This document shows, piece after piece, positions 43,130-51,531 of a DNA stretch of 64,000 bases. How positions within the stretch are numbered: position 1 is the stretch's first letter; every line of letters starts with the position of its first letter. The position numbers and the translations under genes are program-made. Under the pieces are notes generated by a model. It was not told the origin of the DNA and did not search any database. It worked only from the letters and a program-made list of their open reading frames with translations. The DNA is taken from the NCBI GenBank assembly GCA_903897855.1, contig CAIUDH010000026.1, positions 62,001 to 126,000 of the forward strand, written 5' to 3'. Source of the stretch: an uncultured Bacteroidota bacterium (GTDB taxonomy: Bacteria > Bacteroidota > Bacteroidia > UKL13-3).

Positions 43130-43198
43130 ATTAATTTAGTTTTACGCTGTGCTTTGCAATGAAATTTAGCAGGCTTCAAAAGTAGTAAAATAAAAAAT

Positions 43199-43234
43199 CC
43201 CGTCACAATTCTTTAGTGAAAGAACTGTGACGGG
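43199..43234 (-). terminator. terminator of the EB_dh-like triad operon
   Basis: Strong hairpin: CCCGTCACA pairs with TGTGACGGG and an inner TTCTTT pairs with AAAGAA. The A-run at 43187-43197 gives a T-tract on the minus strand. It lies just after the 316-aa barrel gene. Confidence 0.85.
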
Positions 43235-43307
43235 AAATTGTTAAAAGGCAATCTTTGGTGAAACGTTTAGTCTATAATAAGAATAGCGCTTCTCTCAAAA
43301 ATCTATC

Positions 43308-44258
43308 TTATAAATTCCAAAGTCTGGTAATGTTAAAACCAATCAGGAACATACCTCCTTCCATCTTAGTACCATCGGCCGTAGTGTATTTGAACGGGCT
43401 GTTATGGTTAAAATAGTTATTGCTTTGCGGTGTAATTCCTTGGTAGTTTCCCATAAATATTTGGAAGGAGTGAGCACTGGTCACCAACTCGATACCAAAA
43501 CTTAGGTTTGGATTTGGATTGGTGTTTTTCTTTAAACCAGGATGTTCGGTAATAGGCTGATCGTAATTGATCATCACATTCATTTTCTCAGATACTTTAT
43601 ATCTACCCATGAACGCAATAGCAATATGGTCGTTTTTCATATTTCTTTGAACCACTCCATTGGCGTCAAGCACACCTTCCACATTATTATAATGTGAAAT
43701 ACTAGGAGATACCTGAAGAGAAATCTTGTCGTTCAGTTTATGAGCGATAATTAACTGATGGAAATAAGATACACGGTCGCCATTGGCTACGTAGATCAAG
43801 TTATCTTTATCAACTCTTGTTTCAACTACGGTATTCACAAAATACGTAATACTCACGGGCGATCCACCCCCTTTCGTTTGTTTTAAAAGGGCATATTTAC
43901 CATTAAAATCCCATTGCAATCTTTCTTTGGTGAAACCAAATCCCAACTGCAATTTATCGATAACCACATAGCTAAAGCCGATGCGGATATTGGCTGGAGC
44001 ATAAATTCCAATTAGGTCTTTATAGCCATTCTTTACGGTACCAAAGCGGTGCTGCATATCCATCTCTAGCGTTCCTTTGATGGGTACCATTACACTTTGA
44101 TTGTCCTGTATCCAGTTGCCTTCAAACGTATTTTTCACCGCTTTTTTGGGAGCTACTGCTGTGCTATCCTGCGCCAACCCATTGATGCTTAACAGGAGAA
44201 GTAAGCAAATGCTGACAGGAAACATCATTAATTGAAGATATTTTTTAAATTTTGTCAT
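43308..44258 (-). CDS. DUF5777-like outer-membrane barrel protein, copy 2
   Basis: 316 aa with a signal peptide, clearly paralogous to the 325-aa protein at 40233: KNTFEGNWIQDNQSVMV, DMQHRFGTVKN, NIRIGFSYV, QTKGGGSPVSITYF, INYDQPITEHP, HSFQIFMGNYQGITPQ, GFNITRLWNL. It lies 11 nt after its CX4CH cytochrome partner. Two copies with matching partners suggest a dedicated outer-membrane/cytochrome module. Confidence 0.75.
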   Translation of the reverse strand: MTKFKKYLQLMMFPVSICLLLLLSINGLAQDSTAVAPKKAVKNTFEGNWIQDNQSVMVPIKGTLEMDMQHRFGTVKNGYKDLIGIYAPANIRIGFSYVVIDKLQLGFGFTKERLQWDFNGKYALLKQTKGGGSPVSITYFVNTVVETRVDKDNLIYVANGDRVSYFHQLIIAHKLNDKISLQVSPSISHYNNVEGVLDANGVVQRNMKNDHIAIAFMGRYKVSEKMNVMINYDQPITEHPGLKKNTNPNPNLSFGIELVTSAHSFQIFMGNYQGITPQSNNYFNHNSPFKYTTADGTKMEGGMFLIGFNITRLWNL

Positions 44259-44269
44259 GATGAATTTTT

Positions 44270-44668
44270 TTAATTGTTTTTAGCGCCTTGTTTTATCCAA
44301 GCCAATACCAAATTATTGATATTCGATGGGTTATTAGTACCTACAGGCATTGATACTTTACCATTTCCAGTGAGAGAGAGGTAAACAGAACTTTTCTCAG
44401 GTTCGTCCACACTCACATAGTTCCCTTCAACCAATGTTGAAAACAACTTCTCTGCAGATAAATCTGGTTTAATTCCTCCGCTGCTATGGCAGCCACTTAC
44501 ACTACAACTGGTAGCGAAAAGGGGAGCCAAGTCTTTAGAAAAACTAATTTCATCGGTTATTTCAGCGTCATTCGCAACAGTAAGAGTTGTTACTTTATAA
44601 CAGCTGGTAAACAGAACCAAACTTACGGCAACTAGTATTAGTGTTATAGCTATTATTTTCTTTGACAT
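44270..44668 (-). CDS. lipoprotein with atypical CX4CH heme motif, copy 2
   Basis: 132 aa; lipoprotein signal ending LFTSC. It has SCSVSGCHSSG, a CX4CH heme motif, preceded by SFSKDLAPLFATS, and VSMPVG near the C-terminus, which may hold the Met ligand. It ends AWIKQGAKNN, like copy 1. It is second in the triad with the EB_dh-like lipoprotein and the DUF5777 barrel. Confidence 0.78.
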   Translation of the reverse strand: MSKKIIAITLILVAVSLVLFTSCYKVTTLTVANDAEITDEISFSKDLAPLFATSCSVSGCHSSGGIKPDLSAEKLFSTLVEGNYVSVDEPEKSSVYLSLTGNGKVSMPVGTNNPSNINNLVLAWIKQGAKNN

Positions 44669-44704
44669 GATCTTTTTTTTTAAATTATTAAAGAAAACGG
44701 AAGG

Positions 44705-46048
44705 CTATTTTTCAAAATGCAACAACAGGTTTGGTTTAATACCGTGTTGGTAATTTGAATTATTCCATACCGCAATACCGAAAGGTTGATCTTGTAAGCT
44801 AGAAAAGTCAATATCTTGTTTCAAAATGTCCCCTGTTTTCAATTTACGTTTAAATTCTAATTTCCAAGCCGATCCTGTATAAGCTCCAACACAAGAAATG
44901 TCGGCACGCTCACCAATTAATGGAGCCACGATATAACTTGGGAAACATTTTGCACCATTACCTTTCAATCCTGGAGTTTGTGCATAATCAACAGCGCTTG
45001 AAGCAGGGTCGATCGTACCACCGGCATAAGTTAAAACACCAGTTAAGCTTACATTGGTAATTTTTCTGGCAGCACCACCAGGTAAGGTATCGCTTGTTTT
45101 AATATAATAGTAGTTTGTTGCATTCGGAATAATCCACATCGGTACGTTTACGGTAGCACCGGTATCGTTAAGCTTTAATGCTTGTCGGTTGGTTGTTGAA
45201 CCTTGAGCAGGAGATACTCCATAAACTGGACCATTAGGCCAAGTAGTAGAAGTACTAGCTACAGAAATCCCATCAACGTGACGGCCATTACCTGAACCAC
45301 CTGTTAAATTGGTTACTCCTGGGCCACCTGCCCAATCTTGGTAGTTATCATCCATTTGCTGATACACTAAATCTTTGTTCATGTGACACCACCACATATC
45401 AATTTTTTCGTTGGCACCATTGGTATAGTGGTTACCACTTCCAGCGTTCGATTTAATCACCGCAGGTGTTTTAGAATAATCCATATAAGGAGTAAAAATA
45501 TGACAGCTTGAGTAACAGGTTTGAGCTGTGAATTTCGAAGTAGAATTATCAATATTCCATAGCATCGCAAATTTGTCTTCGCTATTGCAATCTCTTGTAA
45601 CAGTACCATTGGCATCAAAGGTTTTGCCACTCGACGATTCTTGAGCCCAACCGGTAGCAGGATAGGCAACGCCTGGCTTATAATACCAAGTAGCCACACC
45701 TTCACTCTTAGAGGCGTCATTCCACTCGGCTAAGAAATAGATGTACTGATCGTCGTACATAGAGCGGAGGGTAGTAGGATAGGTTTCGCCGATATAACCG
45801 GTAAACATACCATTTCCTGCATCGGGTACCTGAGGTGTAACTTCAATTTTTGCTGCTGCATCCCATGAGGCATCAACAACACCGTCCATGGTAGGGGCAG
45901 TGGCAACTTTTTTAGAGATAAGTGTGGTGGCACTTACTTTAGCTTTTGGACCAATGTACTGGTCGTTTTTTGTACAACTAGCCATATAGCCTAATGCCAA
46001 TACAACGGTAGTTAGTACCCAGACAGATTTACTTTTTAGAATGTTCAT
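44705..46048 (-). CDS. ethylbenzene-dehydrogenase-type heme-binding lipoprotein with CxxCH
   Basis: 447 aa; lipoprotein signal ending MASC. The body resembles the heme-binding domain of type II DMSO-reductase gamma subunits (EB_dh family): APTMDGVVDASWDAAAKIEV, SMYDDQYIYFLAEWND, EDKFAMLWNIDN and WKLEFKRKLKTGD. A c-type heme motif TCYSSCHIFTPYM is also present, so it may carry both b- and c-type heme. Such domains usually serve as electron-transfer partners of periplasmic molybdoenzymes; none is encoded in the window. Tandem FNR-like boxes lie upstream. Confidence 0.8.
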   Translation of the reverse strand: MNILKSKSVWVLTTVVLALGYMASCTKNDQYIGPKAKVSATTLISKKVATAPTMDGVVDASWDAAAKIEVTPQVPDAGNGMFTGYIGETYPTTLRSMYDDQYIYFLAEWNDASKSEGVATWYYKPGVAYPATGWAQESSSGKTFDANGTVTRDCNSEDKFAMLWNIDNSTSKFTAQTCYSSCHIFTPYMDYSKTPAVIKSNAGSGNHYTNGANEKIDMWWCHMNKDLVYQQMDDNYQDWAGGPGVTNLTGGSGNGRHVDGISVASTSTTWPNGPVYGVSPAQGSTTNRQALKLNDTGATVNVPMWIIPNATNYYYIKTSDTLPGGAARKITNVSLTGVLTYAGGTIDPASSAVDYAQTPGLKGNGAKCFPSYIVAPLIGERADISCVGAYTGSAWKLEFKRKLKTGDILKQDIDFSSLQDQPFGIAVWNNSNYQHGIKPNLLLHFEK

Positions 46049-46086
46049 AATATAGATAGATTTGGTTAATGATTTATTTAACGCTT

Positions 46087-46152
46087 CAAAGATATATTAA
46101 GGATTATATTGAATAATATGACTTATGTCAGAACATTAAATGATTAATATCA
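46087..46152 (-). promoter_or_regulatory. tandem FNR-like boxes and -7 box upstream of the EB_dh-like operon
   Basis: TGACTTATGTCA (46119-46130) and TGATTAATATCA (46141-46152), centres 22 bp apart. The -7 box TATCTTTG is at 46094-46087 on the minus strand, 30.5 bp from the proximal centre. The same -7 sequence and spacing occur at the first cytochrome. Confidence 0.72.
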
Positions 46153-46455
46153 TTTTTTAGGATGGAAACTGCTTTTCAAAAGTATTTAACTTCTCAAGAT
46201 CACCTTGTCATACGATATCGATGGTTCGAATATTGTCTTATGTTTTGATTAAGAGTTTTAAGTGGCATCCTATGGTTTTTAGTAACTAAGTAATTTGGAG
46301 GCGATACTCCCAATTCATTTTAATTGTGAAATCAACTACAAATCAAGTAGTTTTGCGGTTTATTTTTAAAATACCATTCCAAACCGATACTATTTTGTGA
46401 TCAAAAAGCAGATTTGAATGATGGAATAAGCGGTGTGTTTAACTGAAAATTAATT
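46153..46455. other. intergenic stretch with promoter-like sequence for the FISUMP gene
   Basis: No gene is seen. A plus-strand -7-like box TAGTTTTG (46348-46355) with TTGTG about 20 bp upstream (46324-46328) could start the transcript of the lipoprotein gene at 46456, leaving a leader of roughly 95 nt. Confidence 0.4.
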
Positions 46456-47124
46456 ATGGATACCCCAAAAAACCAATGGCTGCCGAAACACTTTAAAATT
46501 GGCAGATCAGCTCTATTTTTTATTCTTTTCTCTCCCCTTTTGGTGGGGAATTGCAGCAATTCCATCAAAGAAGCAGAACCTATTAACTTTTCAACTACGA
46601 ACCTAAGTGTTGGCACCTTTAGAAATGGTGACACCATTGCAGAAATAATATCAGCAGCAGATTGGATAAAAGCAGGCAATGATGGCACTCCAGCCTGGTG
46701 TTCATATGATAACGACTCGCTTAATCATGCCGTTTATGGCAAGCTATACAACTGGTTTGCTGTGAACGACCCGCGTGGATTAGCCCCTGTGGGATGGCAT
46801 ATTCCAAGCGATTCGGAATGGACTGTACTCACTGATTATTGGGGTGGTGAGGCAGTAGCAGGGGGGAAAATGAAAACGACCTCGGGTTGGGATTCGGGTG
46901 GGAATGGAACAAACGAAAGCTCCTTTACGGCGCTGCCAGGTGGTTCACGTCACGGCAACGGAAATTTTGTAGATGAAATTGGTGGATATGCTTTTTGGTG
47001 GAGTTCAACCGAATCTGCTTCCGGCAGTGCCTATATTCGGTATTTGGATTACACGAATGGGAAAATAATGAGAGCTAGTGATGGAAGAAAGGCTGGGTTT
47101 TCTGTTCGATGTGTAAAGGATTAG
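46456..47124 (+). CDS. FISUMP-domain lipoprotein
   Basis: 222 aa. The signal reaches about LLVGNC, a lipobox-like end, and the start may be an internal Met. The body carries the Fibrobacter succinogenes major paralogous domain pattern: YGKLYNWFAVNDPRGLAPVGWHIPSDSEWT, GGKMKTTSGWDSGGNGTNESSF, ALPGGSR and WWSSTE. The role of the domain is unknown; it is a C-type-lectin-like surface fold. Its surroundings are respiratory, but no link is evident. Confidence 0.8.
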   Translation: MDTPKNQWLPKHFKIGRSALFFILFSPLLVGNCSNSIKEAEPINFSTTNLSVGTFRNGDTIAEIISAADWIKAGNDGTPAWCSYDNDSLNHAVYGKLYNWFAVNDPRGLAPVGWHIPSDSEWTVLTDYWGGEAVAGGKMKTTSGWDSGGNGTNESSFTALPGGSRHGNGNFVDEIGGYAFWWSSTESASGSAYIRYLDYTNGKIMRASDGRKAGFSVRCVKD

Positions 47125-47166
47125 GTTCAAATTACTCTGATATTGGATGTCGAAAATAGTTAGAAT

Positions 47167-47202
47167 AAAAAAACCCGGCAAGTTAAGTACCGGGTTTTTT
47201 TA
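47167..47202. terminator. bidirectional terminator
   Basis: Stem AAAAAAACCCGG / CCGGGTTTTTTT with an 11-nt loop, between the convergent FISUMP gene and the second cytochrome gene. T-runs occur on both strands. The ACCCGG/CCGGGT core is shared with the terminator of cytochrome copy 1. Confidence 0.88.
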
Positions 47203-47219
47203 TTGAAAACAGCACTTGC

Positions 47220-47639
47220 TTATTTAGTAAGTGTTCTCATGTAATTTATTATATTCCATATTTCATCGGCATCAGGAATTTTTTTCTTAAAGCTTGGCAT
47301 GTCCTCTCTTCCTTCTGATATTTTAAAGAATAAAGTGCCATCCGATTGCTTTTGAACCGCTGGTGTAGCAAAGTTTCCTGGTTCGGTTTTTAGTTGAGCT
47401 GCTTTGGTACCGTCGCCATGCCCGGTTTTGCCATGGCATGAGGCGCAATGTTTGGTCCATAAGGCTTTTCCTTCAGCAATTGCCGCGGCATCAGTTTTTA
47501 CGGGGTTCACCATTTTTGCGTTTTTGTCGGGCACTGGCCAAGGTTTTTTGGCTTGAGAAGGTTTAAAACCGGTGGTCATGCCAAAAATAAGAATCCCTAA
47601 AAATAGGGAGGATACGGTAATAACTAATTTGTTTTTCAT
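47220..47639 (-). CDS. monoheme cytochrome c, copy 2
   Basis: 139 aa; heme motif CASCHGK and EDMPSFKKKIPDADEIW as in copy 1 at 39678. The mature parts differ at only about ten positions, while the signal peptides are unrelated. A -7-like box TATATTTG (47675-47668, minus strand) lies upstream, but I find no FNR-like box at the expected distance. It may be the constitutive or differently controlled copy. Confidence 0.92.
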   Translation of the reverse strand: MKNKLVITVSSLFLGILIFGMTTGFKPSQAKKPWPVPDKNAKMVNPVKTDAAAIAEGKALWTKHCASCHGKTGHGDGTKAAQLKTEPGNFATPAVQKQSDGTLFFKISEGREDMPSFKKKIPDADEIWNIINYMRTLTK

Positions 47640-47843
47640 TTTAATGAGATTAGATAAATTTAGGGTTCAAATATAATATATCTAGCCTTTTATCAAAATA
47701 CATGCCAACAATTTCTTAGCTGAAAATATTATTTAGACTCGAGATTAATTCAACTCGTCAAGCACCTCTTTTTTATAATTTCCGAATTGAATTGCGTGTC
47801 GGTGCTTTTAGTTGCCAACCCAAATGAATAATTTTGCAGAGGA

Positions 47844-48740
47844 ATGAAGATTACCTATATCGTCGCTTTTATAATTTTTTATCTTACTTTTAATGGATGT
47901 AGACCCAGCAAAAGCAATGATTTGAAAACTATAAATAAGCACGATACCCCAACGGTCGTTATAAGCAAGAACATTTCCGACACCCCTCTTACCTATCATC
48001 TATTAGTTTTAAATAAAAATAACATTTCGTTGTTAAGGTCCATAACTTCTCATGATAAATTAAATGTCCTTTTTGCGCTGAACCGAGTAGACAGTCTCCA
48101 TTTGTTTTCCCAAGACACATTGGTGATTCCGGATACTTTCATTACCGATTTGAGGGCATATTCTCCTTTTCCTTCGCAAGTGGATGAGCTAAACACCGTA
48201 CATAAAATTATTTTCATAAACTATACTACGCAAGACTTTGGAGCTTACGAACATGGAAAACTCCTTCGTTGGGGGCCTATTAGTATGGGGAATGAATCCA
48301 CTCCCACACCCACAGGGCTTTTTTTTACGAATTGGAAATCGAAAAGAACCATAAGCACCGATAATCCGGATTGGATCATGAACTGGTATTTTAATCTAGA
48401 CAATAGTCGTGGCGTATCGATTCATGAATACGCCCTTCCAGGTTATGCGGCATCACACGCCTGTATACGTATGCTTCATTCGGATGCTTTTTGGTTTTAC
48501 TACTGGGCCGATCAGTGGATGCTAGAGAGTAAAACAAAAATCAGTGCCTATGGAACTCCGGCCATCATATTTGGGCAATATCTTTATGGCAAGCAGAAAC
48601 CATGGCTTAAACTAAGCGATAATAAAACAATCCTGCCCATTTCGAAAGAGGAAGTTTTAGGGGTATTACAAGGGCACCTCTCCTTAATTTTGGAACGACA
48701 AGCAATACGCGACACTTTGATTACGAATGCCAAAAAATAG
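47844..48740 (+). CDS. L,D-transpeptidase (YkuD) lipoprotein
   Basis: 298 aa; lipoprotein signal ending FNGC. The YkuD domain spans about residues 95-215: KIIFINYTTQDFGAYEHGKLLRWG, the strand TPTGLFF, and the catalytic region HEYALPGYAASHACIRML. The usual SHGCIRM is SHACIRM here; Cys and His are kept. A peptidoglycan cross-linking or lipoprotein-attachment role is expected. Confidence 0.85.
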   Translation: MKITYIVAFIIFYLTFNGCRPSKSNDLKTINKHDTPTVVISKNISDTPLTYHLLVLNKNNISLLRSITSHDKLNVLFALNRVDSLHLFSQDTLVIPDTFITDLRAYSPFPSQVDELNTVHKIIFINYTTQDFGAYEHGKLLRWGPISMGNESTPTPTGLFFTNWKSKRTISTDNPDWIMNWYFNLDNSRGVSIHEYALPGYAASHACIRMLHSDAFWFYYWADQWMLESKTKISAYGTPAIIFGQYLYGKQKPWLKLSDNKTILPISKEEVLGVLQGHLSLILERQAIRDTLITNAKK

Positions 48741-48814
48741 GCCAATGTAAATTAAAATTTACGACTGCTTTTCTATGACTCGCATGTTTTGTGCTCGACT
48801 TTATTTTTTTTTAC

Positions 48815-48857
48815 TGACCCAGGTCATTGGCTGACGTTTAACTTGGTTATAACTTTG
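48815..48857 (+). promoter_or_regulatory. FNR-like box and -7 box upstream of the coiled-coil gene
   Basis: TGACCCAGGTCA (48815-48826) and a plus-strand -7 box TAACTTTG (48850-48857). The spacing is 29.5 bp, identical to the kor, bcr and YceI promoters although this gene is on the opposite strand. TTGG at 48827-48830 sits 19 bp before the -7 box as a -33 element. Confidence 0.72.
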
Positions 48858-48871
48858 CGAAAAAAATTATT

Positions 48872-49501
48872 ATGGATACTAAGACGTCATCAAATCGTAC
48901 CAATTTCGCCGAGAAGATCATTGACGGTCTTCAAAAGGCACAACAGGAAATTGAAGAACTGACCTTGCAATTTGCTTTAGGTAAAGCAGAGGCCTCCGAA
49001 AAGTTCGAGGAAATTAAAAAAGAATTTTCCGAAAAGTCAAATGAATGGAAACGTGTTTTTTCGCACCTAAAATCGGTTACGGAAGAGAAAACCATAGCAC
49101 TCAGAACAAAGATGGAGGAGTTGCAATTGCAATTGGCATTAGGAAAGGCGGAGGCGAAAGAAGCTTTTGAAGAACAGCGCAAAAAAATCATGAACCTAAT
49201 ACAGGAGATTGAAGTGGAGATAAAAAACAATCCAGAGTTAACAATTAGGTTGAATGAGTTTAAAATCGACTTGGAGAAATTTAAGTTGAAAATGGAGGTA
49301 TTGAAATTGAAGTTTGAACTAAAAAAATTTGAGATGAAGGATGATTTTAAAAGCGAGATGGCGGATACTAAGCATAAAATCGAAAAAATATTTGGGAAGG
49401 TGGAGGACAAATGGGATGATGCAAAAAAGAAATACTCAAGTTTTGGCGATGAGATAGATCTTACATATAAACATCTAAAAAATGCCATAAAGTCGCTCTA
49501 A
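48872..49501 (+). CDS. coiled-coil protein with three tandem repeats
   Basis: 209 aa, charged and almost wholly helical, without a signal peptide or membrane segment; family not recognised. A unit of about 25 residues occurs three times: ELTLQFALGKAEASEKFEEI, ELQLQLALGKAEAKEAFEEQ and the diverged VLKLKFELKKFEMKDDFKSE. It has a well-placed FNR-like box and -33/-7 elements, so it is likely expressed under oxygen limitation. It might be a scaffold or a stress protein. Confidence 0.75.
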   Translation: MDTKTSSNRTNFAEKIIDGLQKAQQEIEELTLQFALGKAEASEKFEEIKKEFSEKSNEWKRVFSHLKSVTEEKTIALRTKMEELQLQLALGKAEAKEAFEEQRKKIMNLIQEIEVEIKNNPELTIRLNEFKIDLEKFKLKMEVLKLKFELKKFEMKDDFKSEMADTKHKIEKIFGKVEDKWDDAKKKYSSFGDEIDLTYKHLKNAIKSL

Positions 49502-49699
49502 TAAAAAGACTCTTTTGCTTTCGGATAATTATGCGCAAATTTGGGTTTGAATTTCTAACTGCTTATTGACGCTTGGTTAAATTTTAAAATAGCGAATGCC
49601 ATCGTGTTTATTTCATCGCGAAAAAACAAATTCGAATGGGTATTTATCAGTCAGCAGCATTTAATTTCAACAATATAATATTAATCAATACAGGCTATC

Positions 49700-50533
49700 A
49701 TGGATAAAATTCTTGTTACTACCGACTTCTCTTCTAACTCAAAAGCAGGATTGCGCTTTGCCATCCAACTCGCATCTCAAGCGAAGTATGAATTAATATT
49801 TTTTCATGCTTATTATTTTGAGAAGCCCACTACATGGAGCGGGCCTACTACGGCAGCTTTCGAAAAACGCTCAGCAGAAGCGATTCAAAAAAAGCTGGAT
49901 CGCTTTGTTCAATCGGTCTATAAGAGCATGGGGCTCGTGAGGCGTAATGAAAAATGTGTCATCGTAAGTTCAATTCTCACCGATAGTTGTATCTTGGAAT
50001 ATGCGCAGAAAAGCAAGGTTAATTTTATTTGTATCAGTACCAGAGGGGCTAGCAAGCTTAAAAAGTGGCTCGGTACAAATACATCATACCTTATTAATCA
50101 TGCCCCGGTTCCCGTTATAGCGGTGCCTTATAACTATCGTAAGAAAGACATAAAAACAGTGCTTTACGCTTCCGATTTGATGCATGTAGAGAAGGAGCTG
50201 AAAAAAGTTTTAGCTTTTTCAAAACCGCTCAAAGCGGCCGTAGAACTTCTTCATTTCAATTATCCTACGGAGGAGGTCAGCAGTAAAAAAATTATGGTGC
50301 GGGAAGCCAAGATGTTTTCAAAGCATGCCATAAAAGTACATCTCGAAACGGTGAATCTCGCCGAACGTTTAGTTGCGAATATTGAGGGGGTGGTGAAGCA
50401 ATCGAAACCCTCTGTGATGATAATGTTTACCGAGCAAAACAGAAGTTTTTTTGATAAGATATTTCTTTCGAGCAATGCTGCCGACTATTCTTTCACTTCG
50501 AAAGTGCCGTTGCTTGTTTTTAATAAAGCGTAG
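49700..50533 (+). CDS. universal stress protein, two-domain
   Basis: 277 aa of the UspA family: MDKILVTTDFSSNSKAGLRFAIQLA at the N-terminus, FICISTRGASKLKKWLGTNTSYLINHAPVPVIAVP closing the first domain, then a diverged second domain (KTVLYASDLMHVEKEL to SKVPLLVFN). The first domain's nucleotide loop has only part of the G-2x-G-9x-G pattern. It is transcribed convergently with the MCE operon. Confidence 0.85.
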   Translation: MDKILVTTDFSSNSKAGLRFAIQLASQAKYELIFFHAYYFEKPTTWSGPTTAAFEKRSAEAIQKKLDRFVQSVYKSMGLVRRNEKCVIVSSILTDSCILEYAQKSKVNFICISTRGASKLKKWLGTNTSYLINHAPVPVIAVPYNYRKKDIKTVLYASDLMHVEKELKKVLAFSKPLKAAVELLHFNYPTEEVSSKKIMVREAKMFSKHAIKVHLETVNLAERLVANIEGVVKQSKPSVMIMFTEQNRSFFDKIFLSSNAADYSFTSKVPLLVFNKA

Positions 50534-50556
50534 ACTAAAAAACAAAAGCAGGAATT

Positions 50557-51531
50557 TTATTTTTTTGGATTCAGCTTCTTTTTGAAGTACCGTTTAAGCG
50601 GCCATGTATGTTTTAAGGCTTCCATATTCTCATTAAAATTACCCGCCCCGGCTTTTATGTTTTCCATGCTTAAATTAAGATCGTGAACAAAGGTTGTATC
50701 GGTTAATAATGTTCCGACGGTGCCATTGCCATTTCTTAAATTTTCAGAAATATTTCTAAAGTTACCTGTTATGATAGCGACTGAATCGCTGAGTGCCTGA
50801 ATGTTCACAATGGTCTGGTTGAGATTGTGTGAAAACTCGGTGTCAACAAGCAATGCTCCTGCGGTTCCTTTTCCGGATTTAATATCTTGAACTATTTTTT
50901 TCAAGTCGCCCGTAATAATAGCCGAATAATCACTGGTGAGTTTAATTCTTACCACGGCATTTCGGACATTCTCGGCCACTACGGTATCGGTTAACAAGCG
51001 CCATAATGAATTGGTATTATTAAACTTTTCGGAGACCCCTTTTAAGTTAAAGGTAATTGCATTTAAATTATCATTAGTCATGACGAGTGTTCGCAAGGCT
51101 TCTTCCATTTGAATCGGATTCATCGCTTTAAGTAGATCGCCTTCCTGCACAGGAAGGGCTCCAGTTTCTCCAGGAGAAATATTGATAATCTTATTTCCTA
51201 ATAACCCATCGGTACCGATAGAAACGATGGCGTTTTTATTGATAAACTGAATCGATTTTGTGTCAATGGTGAACTCCACCTTGATCGCAGTGTCGGATAC
51301 AGGATACACTTGTGACACCGTGCCCACATCAATACCATTGAAGCGCACATTATTTCCTGACATTAATCCTCCGATATTGCTAAAATCGGCACTCACCTTG
51401 ATGGTAGAACTGAAGATATTTTTTTTACTTCCGATATAGTAAAGTCCAGCCACTAGGCAAGTGGTAGCCACCAGAACGAAGAGTCCAAGTTTAGCTGTAT
51501 TTAACGGTTGTTTTTTCATGACATTAATCAA
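50557..51531 (-). CDS. mlaD: MCE-domain lipid transport protein (MlaD-like)
   Basis: 324 aa with an N-terminal membrane anchor (about 13-32), an MCE domain (KVSADFSNIGGLMSGNNVRFNGIDVGTV, GTDGLLGNKIINISPG) and a long helical tail. That tail repeats a motif around GDLKKIVQDIKSGKGTAGALLVDT, then GNFRNISENLRNGNGTVGTLLTDT. It overlaps the ATPase gene by 8 nt. It is the periplasmic lipid-binding part of a Mla/MCE phospholipid transporter. Confidence 0.88.
   Translation of the reverse strand: MINVMKKQPLNTAKLGLFVLVATTCLVAGLYYIGSKKNIFSSTIKVSADFSNIGGLMSGNNVRFNGIDVGTVSQVYPVSDTAIKVEFTIDTKSIQFINKNAIVSIGTDGLLGNKIINISPGETGALPVQEGDLLKAMNPIQMEEALRTLVMTNDNLNAITFNLKGVSEKFNNTNSLWRLLTDTVVAENVRNAVVRIKLTSDYSAIITGDLKKIVQDIKSGKGTAGALLVDTEFSHNLNQTIVNIQALSDSVAIITGNFRNISENLRNGNGTVGTLLTDTTFVHDLNLSMENIKAGAGNFNENMEALKHTWPLKRYFKKKLNPKK

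Noticed and set aside
47640-47843. Regulator box for cytochrome copy 2
   Set aside because: A -7-like box exists, but no TGA-N6-TCA sequence is at the expected position or elsewhere in the gap.
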